The notes under the pieces were generated by a model. The model did not search any database, was not told where the DNA came from, and worked only from the letters and a program-made list of their open reading frames with translations. A stretch of DNA of 64,000 bases from Lentisphaera marina (GTDB taxonomy: Bacteria > Verrucomicrobiota > Lentisphaeria > Lentisphaerales > Lentisphaeraceae), in contig NZ_JAQZZL010000002.1 in NCBI RefSeq assembly GCF_028745505.1, positions 1 to 64,000 on the forward strand, in the 5' to 3' direction. The translations under genes were made by a program, and so were the position numbers. Positions within the stretch are counted from its first letter, which is position 1. Every line of letters starts with the position of its first letter. Of this stretch, positions 1 to 8,139 are shown one piece after another.

Positions 1-24
1 TGAGTAAGAACCGCTACTGTTTCC

Positions 25-348
25 GGAAAAAGTTATACTTATTAATCGAAGCTACCTAAATAAAGAAATCCGAAAAAAGTTATCATATACTTTTATTGGA
101 TTTTGAGTTCAAATAGCTAGAAAGACTACAGGAATGTCAGAAAAAAGTTATAGTAAAAAAATCACGGATAGTCACAAAACACTCATAGTCAATACGATAG
201 AAAAACAGGGCCCTATAAACACTTGTTTATTAGACACTTACAGATATAACAAAAAAGTTATACTTTAAGGAATAAAGTCAGAAAAAAGTTACACTTAGTC
301 AAAAAAAAGTTATACTTTAAAGAAAAAATCAGAAGAAGGTTATATTTA
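25..348 (+). repeat. Seven dispersed copies of an AT-rich GAAAAAAGTTATACTT motif
   Basis: The first 440 bases hold no convincing gene. Copies of a motif close to TCAGAAAAAAGTTATACTT begin near 25, 72, 140, 250, 281, 303 and 332, all in the same orientation. The core AAAAGTTA is kept in six copies; the last is degenerate (GAAGAAGGTTATATTTA). Start-to-start spacing is irregular (about 47, 68, 110, 31, 22 and 29 bases). The copies become denser toward the gene at 444. They could be iterated protein-binding sites, decayed tandem repeats or the downstream end of a repeat-rich region that starts outside the window. Nothing here identifies a binding protein. Confidence 0.6.
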
Positions 349-443
349 AATATTTAATCACCTTTAAATCAAAGGTTTACAGATCACTAAAAAGGCTATA
401 ATAAAGATAGCTATAAAAAATAAAGTAAAAGCAGGCTGCTATT

Positions 444-1403
444 ATGATGAAATCAATAATTTGTTTTGCTTTAATGATCGGAGTGTCATTATTTGCAAAA
501 GAGGAAGGCTACAAGTTAAAATACGAAGAACTCCCAGTTCCAGAGAAGAAGTATGCCGAGATTAATGGAAAGAAAATTGAACTAAAGCCTGAACCCTTAG
601 TTAAACGATATTCTTTAGGAATGTCGAACTATACTGAGTTAGCTGAGTTGATAAATATGTCATTAACGGAGAAGGGCAAAGCAACATATATAAGCAGAAT
701 GAATTCAGTCTTAGTAATAGACCAGATAGAAGGTCATAATAGAGTTATTAGGATATTAAACGAGAGTCAGGAAGAAGCTTATAATATTCATATTCAGGTA
801 GATTATAGAAACACTAAAAATCTGGAGAAGAAGGGGATCGTTATTAATACTGGTCCCATTATCATAAAAGATGGAGATATTAAAACTCCTAGAGATATAA
901 GAATTGATGGTGGAGTCCACAAACGCACTTCTGATGAAAGTCAAAAAATAACACTTACAACTATGAGCGGATACGCAGCAAAGTTATGGGCCGTAGAGAC
1001 AGCACATTACACGAGTTCCTTAAATCAATATGTTTGGATCAATCATAGAACAAGAAGACCAGTACAAATAAATGAACACCTTCGTGGAACAACTAATGTC
1101 GGGACAGAACTCTACATAAAACCTAAATATCGTGGTAATGGAATTATAGAAGTCGAATTGGTGCCAATGATTAGAGTTAAAAAACCAGGCGGTGGATATG
1201 AGAAGTTTGAAGTGAAAACTCTAAATACCAAAGTAACTGCATATCAGGGACGACCAGTAAATTTAGGCGGTGTAAGCCAGTCCACCAATAATTTCTTTGC
1301 AAGCTTATTTAATCCGACGGGAGTTGTTAAAGGCGATGGCACAAATTATTTAGATTTCACCTTAACGGCTTGGGCGAAGAAAGTAGGACCTCCAGGCAAA
1401 TAA
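444..1403 (+). CDS. Exported secretin-like protein (N-domain and beta-domain fragments)
   Basis: The 319-residue product begins with a Sec signal peptide (MMKSIICFALMIGVSLFAK), so it is probably periplasmic or outer-membrane associated. Residues about 60-125 look like a NolW/secretin N-domain: a helix-rich LAELINMSL stretch, then SVLVIDQIEGHNRVIRIL and a beta strand HIQVDYRNT. Residues about 225-285 resemble part of the secretin core: a strand pair GNGIIEVELVPMIRV and then a QGRPVNLGG turn, as in the usual ...GqtvvlGGl motif. It is much shorter than true type II/III secretins (500-700 aa), so it is unlikely to form a full multimeric pore alone. Either of two adjacent ATG codons could be the start; no strong Shine-Dalgarno is visible. 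The cardiolipin synthase gene starts 3 bases after its stop, suggesting cotranscription. Function not established. Confidence 0.6.
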   Translation: MMKSIICFALMIGVSLFAKEEGYKLKYEELPVPEKKYAEINGKKIELKPEPLVKRYSLGMSNYTELAELINMSLTEKGKATYISRMNSVLVIDQIEGHNRVIRILNESQEEAYNIHIQVDYRNTKNLEKKGIVINTGPIIIKDGDIKTPRDIRIDGGVHKRTSDESQKITLTTMSGYAAKLWAVETAHYTSSLNQYVWINHRTRRPVQINEHLRGTTNVGTELYIKPKYRGNGIIEVELVPMIRVKKPGGGYEKFEVKTLNTKVTAYQGRPVNLGGVSQSTNNFFASLFNPTGVVKGDGTNYLDFTLTAWAKKVGPPGK

Positions 1404-1406
1404 ATA

Positions 1407-2810
1407 ATGCTCGAAAACCTGAATCACATAATAGTAGTTGGGATTACCTATATACTAGGAACTTTATTAGCGGGAGAGGTCTTATATAAAGGGCGCACCA
1501 GCCAAGGTAAAACGGCTTGGATCTTGAGTTTATTGCTTATGCCTCTTTTAGCAGTTCCAGCCTACTTGTTATTTGGTTCACGGAAGTTTCATGGTTACGT
1601 AACTGAGCACAAAGAAGGGCAGGAGCCCTTAGATGAGTTATGGAGAAATGCATGTCAGGCAATGGAAAAAAATAAGGCAGTAATTAATGAATTATGTCTT
1701 TATGATAAAATATCTAAATTCTTCTTTACTAGTGGTAACCAAATAGAATTACTAAAGAATGGAAAGCAAAAATACACTTGTTTATTTAAAGATTTAGAAA
1801 ATGCAGAAGAGAGTATATGCATCGAATATTATATCATTCGCAATGATAAAATAGGGCAAAAACTCCAAAAACTTCTCATTGAAAAAGCTAAGCAAGGTTT
1901 AGAAGTCTACTTAATTTGTGACTACATAGGTTCCTTGAGTATAAAAAAATCCTACATGAAAGAGTTACAAGACGCTGGAGTGAAAGCGCATTTTTTTAGA
2001 ACCACTAAGTACGGTAGAAGAGGGCAAATTAACTTTCGCAATCATCGCAAATTAGTGATTATTGATAGTCAGATTATTTATACTGGAGGAATGAATTTAG
2101 CAGAAGATTATGAAAGCGAGTTTTGGAGAGATACACACTTACGCATCAAAGGTCCCATGGGACCATCTCTACAATTCACTTATCTTCTGGACTATCAATG
2201 GGCGAAAGAGAAAACAGACCCTTTACCACAGTTAGATTTCACAAAACATCAAATTTTTGAACCTTCTTACGAAGCTTTAGCTATCGCAAGTGGCCCAGCG
2301 GACGATAGAGAAACTTGTCTGCTTTATTACCTAAATTTAATTAATCAAGCGCAAGAGAGTTTGGATTTGGTGAGTCCATTTTTCGCTCCAGATGACGCCA
2401 TTATAGCGGCGCTTATTTCCGCAAATTTACGCGGTGTAAGGGTAAGGCTTATCATTCCAAGACGATCAGATAATCATTACCTAGTGGACTTATCAGCTCA
2501 CGAATACGCCAGCTCTTTGGCAAGGAAAGGTATAGAGGTGTATTTTTATGAAAAGGGGATGATTCATAAGAAAGCCTTGATTGTCGATAAAAACTTAGTC
2601 AGCATAGGCACGGCAAATCTGGATAATCGTTCCTTCAGAATAAATTTTGAAATTAGCATATTGGTGAATTCTTCAGAGTTTGCTCAAGAAAACTTACAGT
2701 TATTTGAAGAAGATATACAAAACTCTAGCCAAATAAGTGGTTATGAAAAGCAAGCAGTCATTCCTAAATTTTTAGCTAAAGTCAGTCAACTATTTGCCCC
2801 ATTACAATAA
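1407..2810 (+). CDS. cls: Cardiolipin synthase (phospholipase D family)
   Basis: The 467-residue protein has the standard bacterial Cls layout: two N-terminal membrane segments (residues about 7-28 and 38-57) followed by two phospholipase D domains. Both HKD motifs are complete: H213 in NHRKLVIIDS followed by GGMNLAEDY, and H387 in IHKKALIVDK followed by GTANLDNRSF. It would condense two phosphatidylglycerol molecules, releasing glycerol, to make cardiolipin at the inner membrane. It lies 3 bases after the secretin-like gene and probably shares its transcript. Length and motifs are typical, so the family call is secure; which cls paralogue it is cannot be told. Confidence 0.93.
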   Translation: MLENLNHIIVVGITYILGTLLAGEVLYKGRTSQGKTAWILSLLLMPLLAVPAYLLFGSRKFHGYVTEHKEGQEPLDELWRNACQAMEKNKAVINELCLYDKISKFFFTSGNQIELLKNGKQKYTCLFKDLENAEESICIEYYIIRNDKIGQKLQKLLIEKAKQGLEVYLICDYIGSLSIKKSYMKELQDAGVKAHFFRTTKYGRRGQINFRNHRKLVIIDSQIIYTGGMNLAEDYESEFWRDTHLRIKGPMGPSLQFTYLLDYQWAKEKTDPLPQLDFTKHQIFEPSYEALAIASGPADDRETCLLYYLNLINQAQESLDLVSPFFAPDDAIIAALISANLRGVRVRLIIPRRSDNHYLVDLSAHEYASSLARKGIEVYFYEKGMIHKKALIVDKNLVSIGTANLDNRSFRINFEISILVNSSEFAQENLQLFEEDIQNSSQISGYEKQAVIPKFLAKVSQLFAPLQ

Positions 2811-2831
2811 AATAATACTTAATGTATTATT
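2811..2831 (+). terminator. AT-only hairpin after cls (weak)
   Basis: A perfect 8-bp inverted repeat (AATAATAC / GTATTATT, 5-base loop) follows the cls stop codon directly. It contains only one G-C pair and is not followed by a long T run, so it would be a poor intrinsic terminator. The rest of the 256-base gap to the next gene shows no other structure that I can support. Confidence 0.25.
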
Positions 2832-3066
2832 GACTTATTTCATCAGGATTTAAGTAAAGAAAAGGCCAAAATAAGGATTTTACTTCCTTTTATGAATGAA
2901 TATTTAAGACAAGTAAGGAGTTCTCATTTTGCCAAACACTTTTAAAAAACAGTTAATTAACTTAGCAAACTCCACAAATAATAAGTGATGGATGAAGATA
3001 GCTTGTTAACAATCTCGAACTTAAATTGTAGTATATAGAGAATGCAAAACTAAACAGAGGTCAATT

Positions 3067-4896
3067 ATGTTCCGTAAGTCTATATATTCCACAAGCTTAA
3101 TATTTACAATACTCGCCTCACCAAGTCTGTATTCAGCAAAAATGTTGAGTTCCAAGAATGATACGGCGAATTCGACCGTTGTTAACGCAGTAAAAAGTAA
3201 AGCAGATGCATCATCATTTTGGGGAGTCTCATATTTAGTCAGTAGCGATGGTGCAAAAGACCAAGACCTTGTGTCCACCCCAGATGCTTTAAAAGGTCTA
3301 AGTGCGTACATAAAATCAAGTGATAATTTTTATAATGCGGCTTTTCTTCTACACCACCGAGCAAATACTGATTTAAATTCAGCACTAGCAAACAGTGAGA
3401 ATCCAAATTTAGAAGCTTTAGCCGCGGCAAGAATGGCGATGACTGCAGCGGTGCAGTACTACGATTCCCTGATTGAAAGAAATAACTTGAACATTAGTGA
3501 AAATGTTGAGGAAGTACCATCAATTAAAGGTTCCAAGAAAAAATCTAAGAAGGGTAAAAAAGGGAAGAAGAACAAATCGACAAATACAGATAGTGGCAGT
3601 GCTGTGTCTTTAGACGAAGAATTATTATTGAAATTTGTAAATAGTAAAAATTCTAAAACACAATTCCTAGCTATCCAAGCTGCGGCCTTCGCAAAAGTAT
3701 CTGGGCTGACCGAAGCGATTAATGGCTTGACACTAAAATCACTAGAATCTCAGTGTGCACGTTTATTTTTCAAAGCTCGCGTAAATGCTTCTTTAGATCA
3801 ACAAGAAGTCTTAAGTCTCACAAAATTAGCCATGAAAAAGCGATCTTCAGAGAAAGCATTTGTGAACTTTTCTTTGGATACACCGGCCATTTCTTTTATA
3901 TGTCAGGCCATTGCTGAAGTAAAAGATGAAAATTTATTAAATGTTTTACATACGAGCCTAAACCACTCAGATTTAAGAGGGCAGGTTGATGCAGCTAAAG
4001 CGATTGCCAAAATAGCTTCTGCAGAAAGTTTAAGCGCAGTGAGTCAAAAAATTGCCAAAGCACCATGGCCTGTCTTAGTTCACTTATGTTATTACTCGGC
4101 CAAAAATCCCAACGCCAAACTTCTTCCCAACTTGATTCAGCGTCTAGCCAAAGAAAAAGGACGTATGAGAATTAATTTAAATTATGCTATAAGCATAATC
4201 GCGGGGGGGCAACATGCTTCATCCTATAAAGATTGGGTGACTTGGTATAAATCCAACAAGGGCTTTACCGTTGATCAAGCGGCTTCAACTGAGTTTCGTG
4301 ATAAGTACATGGTGCAAGTAATGGATGGTGGACCAAATGGTTATTTCTACAGTCTACCCATTTATAGTGATCGCCTCTGTTATGTTGTCGATACCTCAGC
4401 ATCTATGAAAGGCCCCCGTATTGAATCCTTAGACGAAAATATGGCAATGTCTGTTGAGCAATTACTCAATAAGGCAAAATATAATATCGTAGATTTTGGT
4501 GGCGATGTAGAGATCATGGAATCTCGTGGATTAACTGATGACCTGAAAAAAGGTTCAGCACGTGTTAAAGAGTGGGATATGAGCTTAGGAACGCGAAGCT
4601 TTTGTGCAATCCGTCAGAGCCTCCTCTTTCCAGGCGTCGACTCAATTTATTTCCTTTCCGATGGTGCACCCGCACGTGATTCGGTGAAAAAATGGGAGGG
4701 TATTACCGAAGGAGTTATGATGCTCACCCGTTATATGCCCATAGCCGTTCACTGTATTGACTTTGACCCGAAGGCAGGTAATCAAGCCTACATGATCAAC
4801 CTTGCCAAGTATAATGAAGGTCGTCACGAATCCATTGAGGTGGGGCCCGGAGCTCCAGATGGTGGTGGAGCGAAGAAAAAGAAGAAAAAGAAATAA
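3067..4896 (+). CDS. Exported von Willebrand factor A domain protein with HEAT-like region and lysine tail
   Basis: The 609-residue product starts with a signal peptide (FRKSIYSTSLIFTILASPSLYSA) and an AGAGG ribosome-binding site lies 6 bases before the ATG. Residues about 150-185 are a low-complexity lysine/serine/glycine linker (GSKKKSKKGKKGKKNK). Residues about 200-370 are alpha-helical and repeat-like (AIQAAAFAKVSG, AAKAIAKIASAESL), similar to HEAT repeats. Residues about 435-595 form a VWA domain with a MIDAS start DTSAS (D442), a later threonine in GTRSF and an aspartate in LSDGAP. The C-terminus is GGGAKKKKKKK. VWA domains bind metal and protein partners; the partner here is unknown. 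The gene stands alone between a weak hairpin and a strong terminator. Confidence 0.75.
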   Translation: MFRKSIYSTSLIFTILASPSLYSAKMLSSKNDTANSTVVNAVKSKADASSFWGVSYLVSSDGAKDQDLVSTPDALKGLSAYIKSSDNFYNAAFLLHHRANTDLNSALANSENPNLEALAAARMAMTAAVQYYDSLIERNNLNISENVEEVPSIKGSKKKSKKGKKGKKNKSTNTDSGSAVSLDEELLLKFVNSKNSKTQFLAIQAAAFAKVSGLTEAINGLTLKSLESQCARLFFKARVNASLDQQEVLSLTKLAMKKRSSEKAFVNFSLDTPAISFICQAIAEVKDENLLNVLHTSLNHSDLRGQVDAAKAIAKIASAESLSAVSQKIAKAPWPVLVHLCYYSAKNPNAKLLPNLIQRLAKEKGRMRINLNYAISIIAGGQHASSYKDWVTWYKSNKGFTVDQAASTEFRDKYMVQVMDGGPNGYFYSLPIYSDRLCYVVDTSASMKGPRIESLDENMAMSVEQLLNKAKYNIVDFGGDVEIMESRGLTDDLKKGSARVKEWDMSLGTRSFCAIRQSLLFPGVDSIYFLSDGAPARDSVKKWEGITEGVMMLTRYMPIAVHCIDFDPKAGNQAYMINLAKYNEGRHESIEVGPGAPDGGGAKKKKKKK

Positions 4897-4904
4897 TTTT
4901 TCAT

Positions 4905-4932
4905 AAAAAGGAGTTCTTCGAGCTCCTTTTTA
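4905..4932 (+). terminator. Rho-independent terminator after the VWA gene
   Basis: A 9-bp stem (AAAAAGGAG / CTCCTTTTT) with a 9-base loop sits 8 bases after the VWA stop codon; the 3' arm itself ends in five T residues, giving a typical intrinsic terminator. Confidence 0.8.
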
Positions 4933-4945
4933 TTTGGTTTCTATC

Positions 4946-4960
4946 ATAAGTAAAACTTAT
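4946..4960. promoter_or_regulatory. Short inverted repeat upstream of the peroxide operon
   Basis: ATAAGT-AAA-ACTTAT is a perfect 6-bp inverted repeat about 85 bases before the peroxiredoxin-glutaredoxin start. Because oxyR is the last gene of the same operon, autoregulation is plausible, but the repeat does not clearly match the ATAG/CTAT-type OxyR pattern. Tentative. Confidence 0.25.
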
Positions 4961-5045
4961 TATACTGATATTTATAATAAATTTTATATCACATCCATAT
5001 GAGTGCATATTCAGACATCTTAAACAACAGAAAAGGAATATACAG

Positions 5046-5777
5046 ATGTTAGCAAATAAAGAAACGCAAAATGTACCTACAGTGACTTTCCGTACCAGAG
5101 TAAACAATGATTGGAAAGATCTGACGACTGAAGAAATTTTCAAAAATAAAACGGTGGTAGTTTTTGCTCTACCAGGAGCGTTCACCCCTACTTGTTCATC
5201 AACGCACTTACCACGTTATAATCAATTAGCACCAGTTCTTAAAGCCAATGGGGTAGACGATATTTACTGCCTATCAGTTAATGATGCCTTTGTCATGAAT
5301 GCTTGGGCAGCTGATCAAGATTCAGCCAACATTAAACTTATTCCCGACGGTAATGGTGAATTCTCTGAAGGCATGGGCTTACTTGTTGATAAAAATGATC
5401 TAGGCTTCGGCAAGCGTTCTTGGAGATACTCGATGCTCGTCAAAGATGGTGTCATTGAAAAAATGTTCATTGAACCAGACAAGCCGGGTGACCCCTTTGA
5501 AGTGAGTGATGCCGACACCATGCTCAATTACATCAACCCCAAGGCAGAGCTTCCAAAGCTTGTAAGTATGATTTCTAAACCAGGCTGCAGTCACTGTCAA
5601 CGAGCACGTGAAGTTCTTGAAGAGCAGGGCATGCCTTACGAAGAAATTAAACTAGGGCAGGGTGGTATGAGCCTTACAACTCTTAAAGCAGTAAGTGGCA
5701 ATGCCACTACACCGCAAGTTTTCATCGACGGCCAAGTCATTGGTGGTGCAGATGAACTCGTTAAATACCTAAATTAG
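5046..5777 (+). CDS. Peroxiredoxin-glutaredoxin fusion (hybrid peroxiredoxin)
   Basis: Residues 1-165 are a peroxiredoxin-5 type domain with peroxidatic C50 in PGAFTPTCSSTHLP; residues about 170-243 are a glutaredoxin with the active site C181-S-H-C184 and the TTPQVFIDGQVIGG substrate-binding region. Such Prx5-Grx hybrids reduce hydrogen peroxide and alkyl peroxides using electrons from glutathione or a related thiol through their own Grx domain. The 243-residue length matches the family. AAAGGA lies 9-14 bases before the ATG. It is followed by an Lpd-like disulfide reductase and oxyR on the same strand, so it is the effector peroxidase of a self-contained peroxide-response unit; an internal terminator at 5795-5821 suggests that its transcript is more abundant than those of the downstream genes. 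Confidence 0.93.
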   Translation: MLANKETQNVPTVTFRTRVNNDWKDLTTEEIFKNKTVVVFALPGAFTPTCSSTHLPRYNQLAPVLKANGVDDIYCLSVNDAFVMNAWAADQDSANIKLIPDGNGEFSEGMGLLVDKNDLGFGKRSWRYSMLVKDGVIEKMFIEPDKPGDPFEVSDADTMLNYINPKAELPKLVSMISKPGCSHCQRAREVLEEQGMPYEEIKLGQGGMSLTTLKAVSGNATTPQVFIDGQVIGGADELVKYLN

Positions 5778-5794
5778 TAAGTAATACATTATTG

Positions 5795-5821
5795 ACTCCC
5801 TGCTAAGGCAGGGAGTTTTTT
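5795..5821 (+). terminator. Strong intrinsic terminator between peroxiredoxin and Lpd-like genes
   Basis: Nine-bp stem ACTCCCTGC / GCAGGGAGT with a TAAG loop and a run of six T residues. It lies only 13 bases before the ribosome-binding site of the next gene, so it probably acts as an attenuator that limits read-through into the reductase and regulator genes. Confidence 0.85.
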
Positions 5822-5834
5822 AAAGGAGAAAAAG

Positions 5835-7217
5835 ATGAGTCATTATGATGTGATTATAATTGGAGCAGGAACAGCTGGGCTCAATGCTCGCCGTGCAGCT
5901 AAAGCCAATGGGGCTACAAAAGTTGTGCTCATTGATGGAGGGCCCCTAGGAACAACTTGTGCTCGTGTGGGCTGCATGCCCAGTAAGCTGCTTATTTCTG
6001 CGGCTAACGCAAATTATGGCGTTAAGAAAGCACGAGTATTCGGAATCGAAACTCAAGACCCCGTGGTCAATGATCAAGCTGTTTTAGAGCGTGTACGCTT
6101 CGAACGGGATCGCTTTGTGGGCTTTGTTATGGAAGGGATTGATAATGTTCCGCAAGAAGAGCTCATACGCGAGTACGCTGAATTTATCGATGACCATACA
6201 GTACAACTCTCTGGTGGACGTCAATTGACCGCAGACAAATTTGTTTTAGCCGTAGGTTCTCGCCCTCGACACATGCCTTTACTCGACGGTGCGGAAGATC
6301 TAGTTTTAAGTAGTGATCATATTTTTGAGATAAAAAGCATACCGAAAAAAGTAGCCGTGTTTGGTCCAGGTGTTATTGGTCTTGAACTAGGTCAGGCCTT
6401 GAGTCGTTTGGGTGCCGATGTTCGACTCTTTGGACGAAGTGGTTCCATTGGTGGTATTCAAGATCCCGAGATCCGCGAATACGCTACCAAAACCTTTGCC
6501 GAAGAATTTTATACCGATACTAAGGCAACAATTCATTCTGTGCGCAAAGAAAATGGTCAGGCGGTCATCGAATACGATCATAAAGAGCAAGGAAAAATTG
6601 AAGAAAGCTTCGATTTCATTCTGACGGCTTCCGGCCGAGTCAGCAATACCGATCGTTTGAAATTAGAGAATACTAGCGTGCAAGTTAATGAGCGTGGAAC
6701 ACCCATCTATAATAACCGCACGATGCAATGTGGTGAGAGCCACTTCTTCATTGCGGGAGATGCGAATGATGATATTCCACTGCTCCACGAAGCTTCGGAT
6801 GAAGGTAAAATTGCCGGGAAGAATGCCGGGACTTACCCGAAAGTAGATCCCGGCCATCGTCGCACTCATTTGGGTATCGTTTTCTCTGAACCAGAAATAG
6901 CTTCTATAGGGCAAGGTTATAAAAGCTTCAAGGATTTAGTGATTGGTCGTGTAAGTTTTGAAGGGCAGGGGCGCTCGCGAGTAATGGCAAAAAATAAAGG
7001 GCTCATGCACCTCTACGCCGAAAAGGGTGATAGACGTTTGCGAGGAGCGCAAATTTTTGGACCATCAGCTGAACATCTTGGCCACCTTATTTCTTGGGTT
7101 GTTCAACAAGAACTTACTGTAGATCAAATTCTCGAACTTCCCTTCTATCATCCTGTGGTTGAAGAAGGTCTGAGAACGGCTTTACAGGATCTTCAGAAAA
7201 ATCTTGATGAGGCCTAA
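5835..7217 (+). CDS. Dihydrolipoyl dehydrogenase-like pyridine nucleotide-disulfide oxidoreductase
   Basis: The 460-residue flavoprotein has the FAD-binding GAGTAG (residues 10-15), the redox-active disulfide C42-ARVG-C47 followed by MPSKLL, an NAD(P)-binding GPGVIGLELG segment, a second FAD motif FIAGDAND, and the C-terminal dimer-interface HPVVEEGLRTAL with the catalytic His-Glu pair. AAAGGAG precedes the ATG. No 2-oxoacid dehydrogenase E1/E2 genes are nearby, and it sits between a peroxiredoxin-glutaredoxin fusion and oxyR; I infer that it supplies reducing power to the thiol peroxidase (directly or through a small thiol) rather than serving pyruvate dehydrogenase. Substrate specificity cannot be read from the sequence. 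Confidence 0.85.
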   Translation: MSHYDVIIIGAGTAGLNARRAAKANGATKVVLIDGGPLGTTCARVGCMPSKLLISAANANYGVKKARVFGIETQDPVVNDQAVLERVRFERDRFVGFVMEGIDNVPQEELIREYAEFIDDHTVQLSGGRQLTADKFVLAVGSRPRHMPLLDGAEDLVLSSDHIFEIKSIPKKVAVFGPGVIGLELGQALSRLGADVRLFGRSGSIGGIQDPEIREYATKTFAEEFYTDTKATIHSVRKENGQAVIEYDHKEQGKIEESFDFILTASGRVSNTDRLKLENTSVQVNERGTPIYNNRTMQCGESHFFIAGDANDDIPLLHEASDEGKIAGKNAGTYPKVDPGHRRTHLGIVFSEPEIASIGQGYKSFKDLVIGRVSFEGQGRSRVMAKNKGLMHLYAEKGDRRLRGAQIFGPSAEHLGHLISWVVQQELTVDQILELPFYHPVVEEGLRTALQDLQKNLDEA

Positions 7218-8096
7218 ATGACCATCAAGGACTTAGAGTACTTTGCGATTCTCGCAAAAGAAAAACACTTCGGGCAAGCATCAATACTTGCCGGGGTGAG
7301 TCAGCCCGCGCTCTCAATCCAGATTAAAAAACTGGAGGCGGAGCTCGGTGTTTGTCTTTTTGAACGCTCAAATAAACAAGTCGTTTTGAGTTCAGAGGGG
7401 GAAACGCTTTTACAAAGAGCCGAATTGATTTTACAGCAAGTTTGCGATTTTCGCACTTGCGCCAAATCATTTGCCGACCCCTACCAAGGACAATTGATCT
7501 TGGGAGCTTTCCCCACTTTGGCACCTTACCTCTTCCCACAAGTTTTGGATGAACTCAATCATTCCTATCCTGAAATGAAGTTTTTTATCAAAGAAGAAAA
7601 GACAGAGCAGCTCTTAGCGATGCTAAAGCAGGGGAAAGTTGATGCCGCTTTTATTGCTTTACCTCATGAGGATAAATCTCTGGACTCAGAATTTATTTTT
7701 TCCGAGGAATTTCTTTTTGCGGCTCCCGCAAATTACTCCGAAAAACTTCCTTCAGAATTATCTAATCAAGATCTCAAGGGGCGAGAATTAATGCTCTTAG
7801 ACGAAGGTCATTGCTTCCGTGATCAAGCATTAGAATTTTGTAGTTTGAACCACCTGCAAGAAAGAAATGACTTCCGAGCGAGTAGTCTAGAAACCCTTCG
7901 CCAAATGGTGGCCGCAGGTCTGGGACTTACACTCATGCCAAAATGTGCTGAAGATGATAGTGGAAAAATCCAATACATCCCTTTTACGGCTCCAGCACCG
8001 CAAAGAGATATCGCACTCTTTTGGCGTAAAACTTCTCCTAAAGCAGAAATTTTTCGTGAAATTGCCGATGAATTAAAGAGCGTCCTAAAGAACTAA
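7218..8096 (+). CDS. oxyR: Hydrogen-peroxide-sensing LysR-type regulator OxyR
   Basis: The 292-residue protein opens with a LysR winged helix-turn-helix (MTIKDLEYFAILAKEKHFGQ..., VSQPALSIQIKKLE) close to E. coli OxyR. The regulatory domain keeps the OxyR signature LDEGHCFRDQALEFC, placing the two redox cysteines at 199 and 208, the same numbers as in E. coli, followed by RASSLETLRQMVAAGLGLTLMP. Oxidation to the C199-C208 disulfide would activate transcription of peroxide-defence genes. Its ATG directly follows the stop codon of the Lpd-like gene, so it is cotranscribed and translationally coupled. A second, broken copy of its 3' end lies 2.2 kb downstream (10115-10297). Confidence 0.95.
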   Translation: MTIKDLEYFAILAKEKHFGQASILAGVSQPALSIQIKKLEAELGVCLFERSNKQVVLSSEGETLLQRAELILQQVCDFRTCAKSFADPYQGQLILGAFPTLAPYLFPQVLDELNHSYPEMKFFIKEEKTEQLLAMLKQGKVDAAFIALPHEDKSLDSEFIFSEEFLFAAPANYSEKLPSELSNQDLKGRELMLLDEGHCFRDQALEFCSLNHLQERNDFRASSLETLRQMVAAGLGLTLMPKCAEDDSGKIQYIPFTAPAPQRDIALFWRKTSPKAEIFREIADELKSVLKN

Positions 8097-8139
8097 TTAT
8101 ATGACTTTAGCTAAAGTTGGTTTTGTAATTAGATTAAAT

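Noticed and set aside
25-348. Possible CRISPR array
   Set aside because: Repeats are short (16-20 bases), degenerate, with irregular spacing from 22 to 110 bases, and no cas genes are nearby.
756-944. Minus-strand ORF inside the secretin-like gene, and many other short antisense ORFs throughout the window
   Set aside because: They lie wholly within well-supported genes, have no ribosome-binding site and show no recognisable motif.
5835-7217. E3 subunit of pyruvate dehydrogenase
   Set aside because: Sequence motifs fit Lpd, but there are no E1/E2 genes and the neighbours are peroxide-defence genes, so the role was left open.
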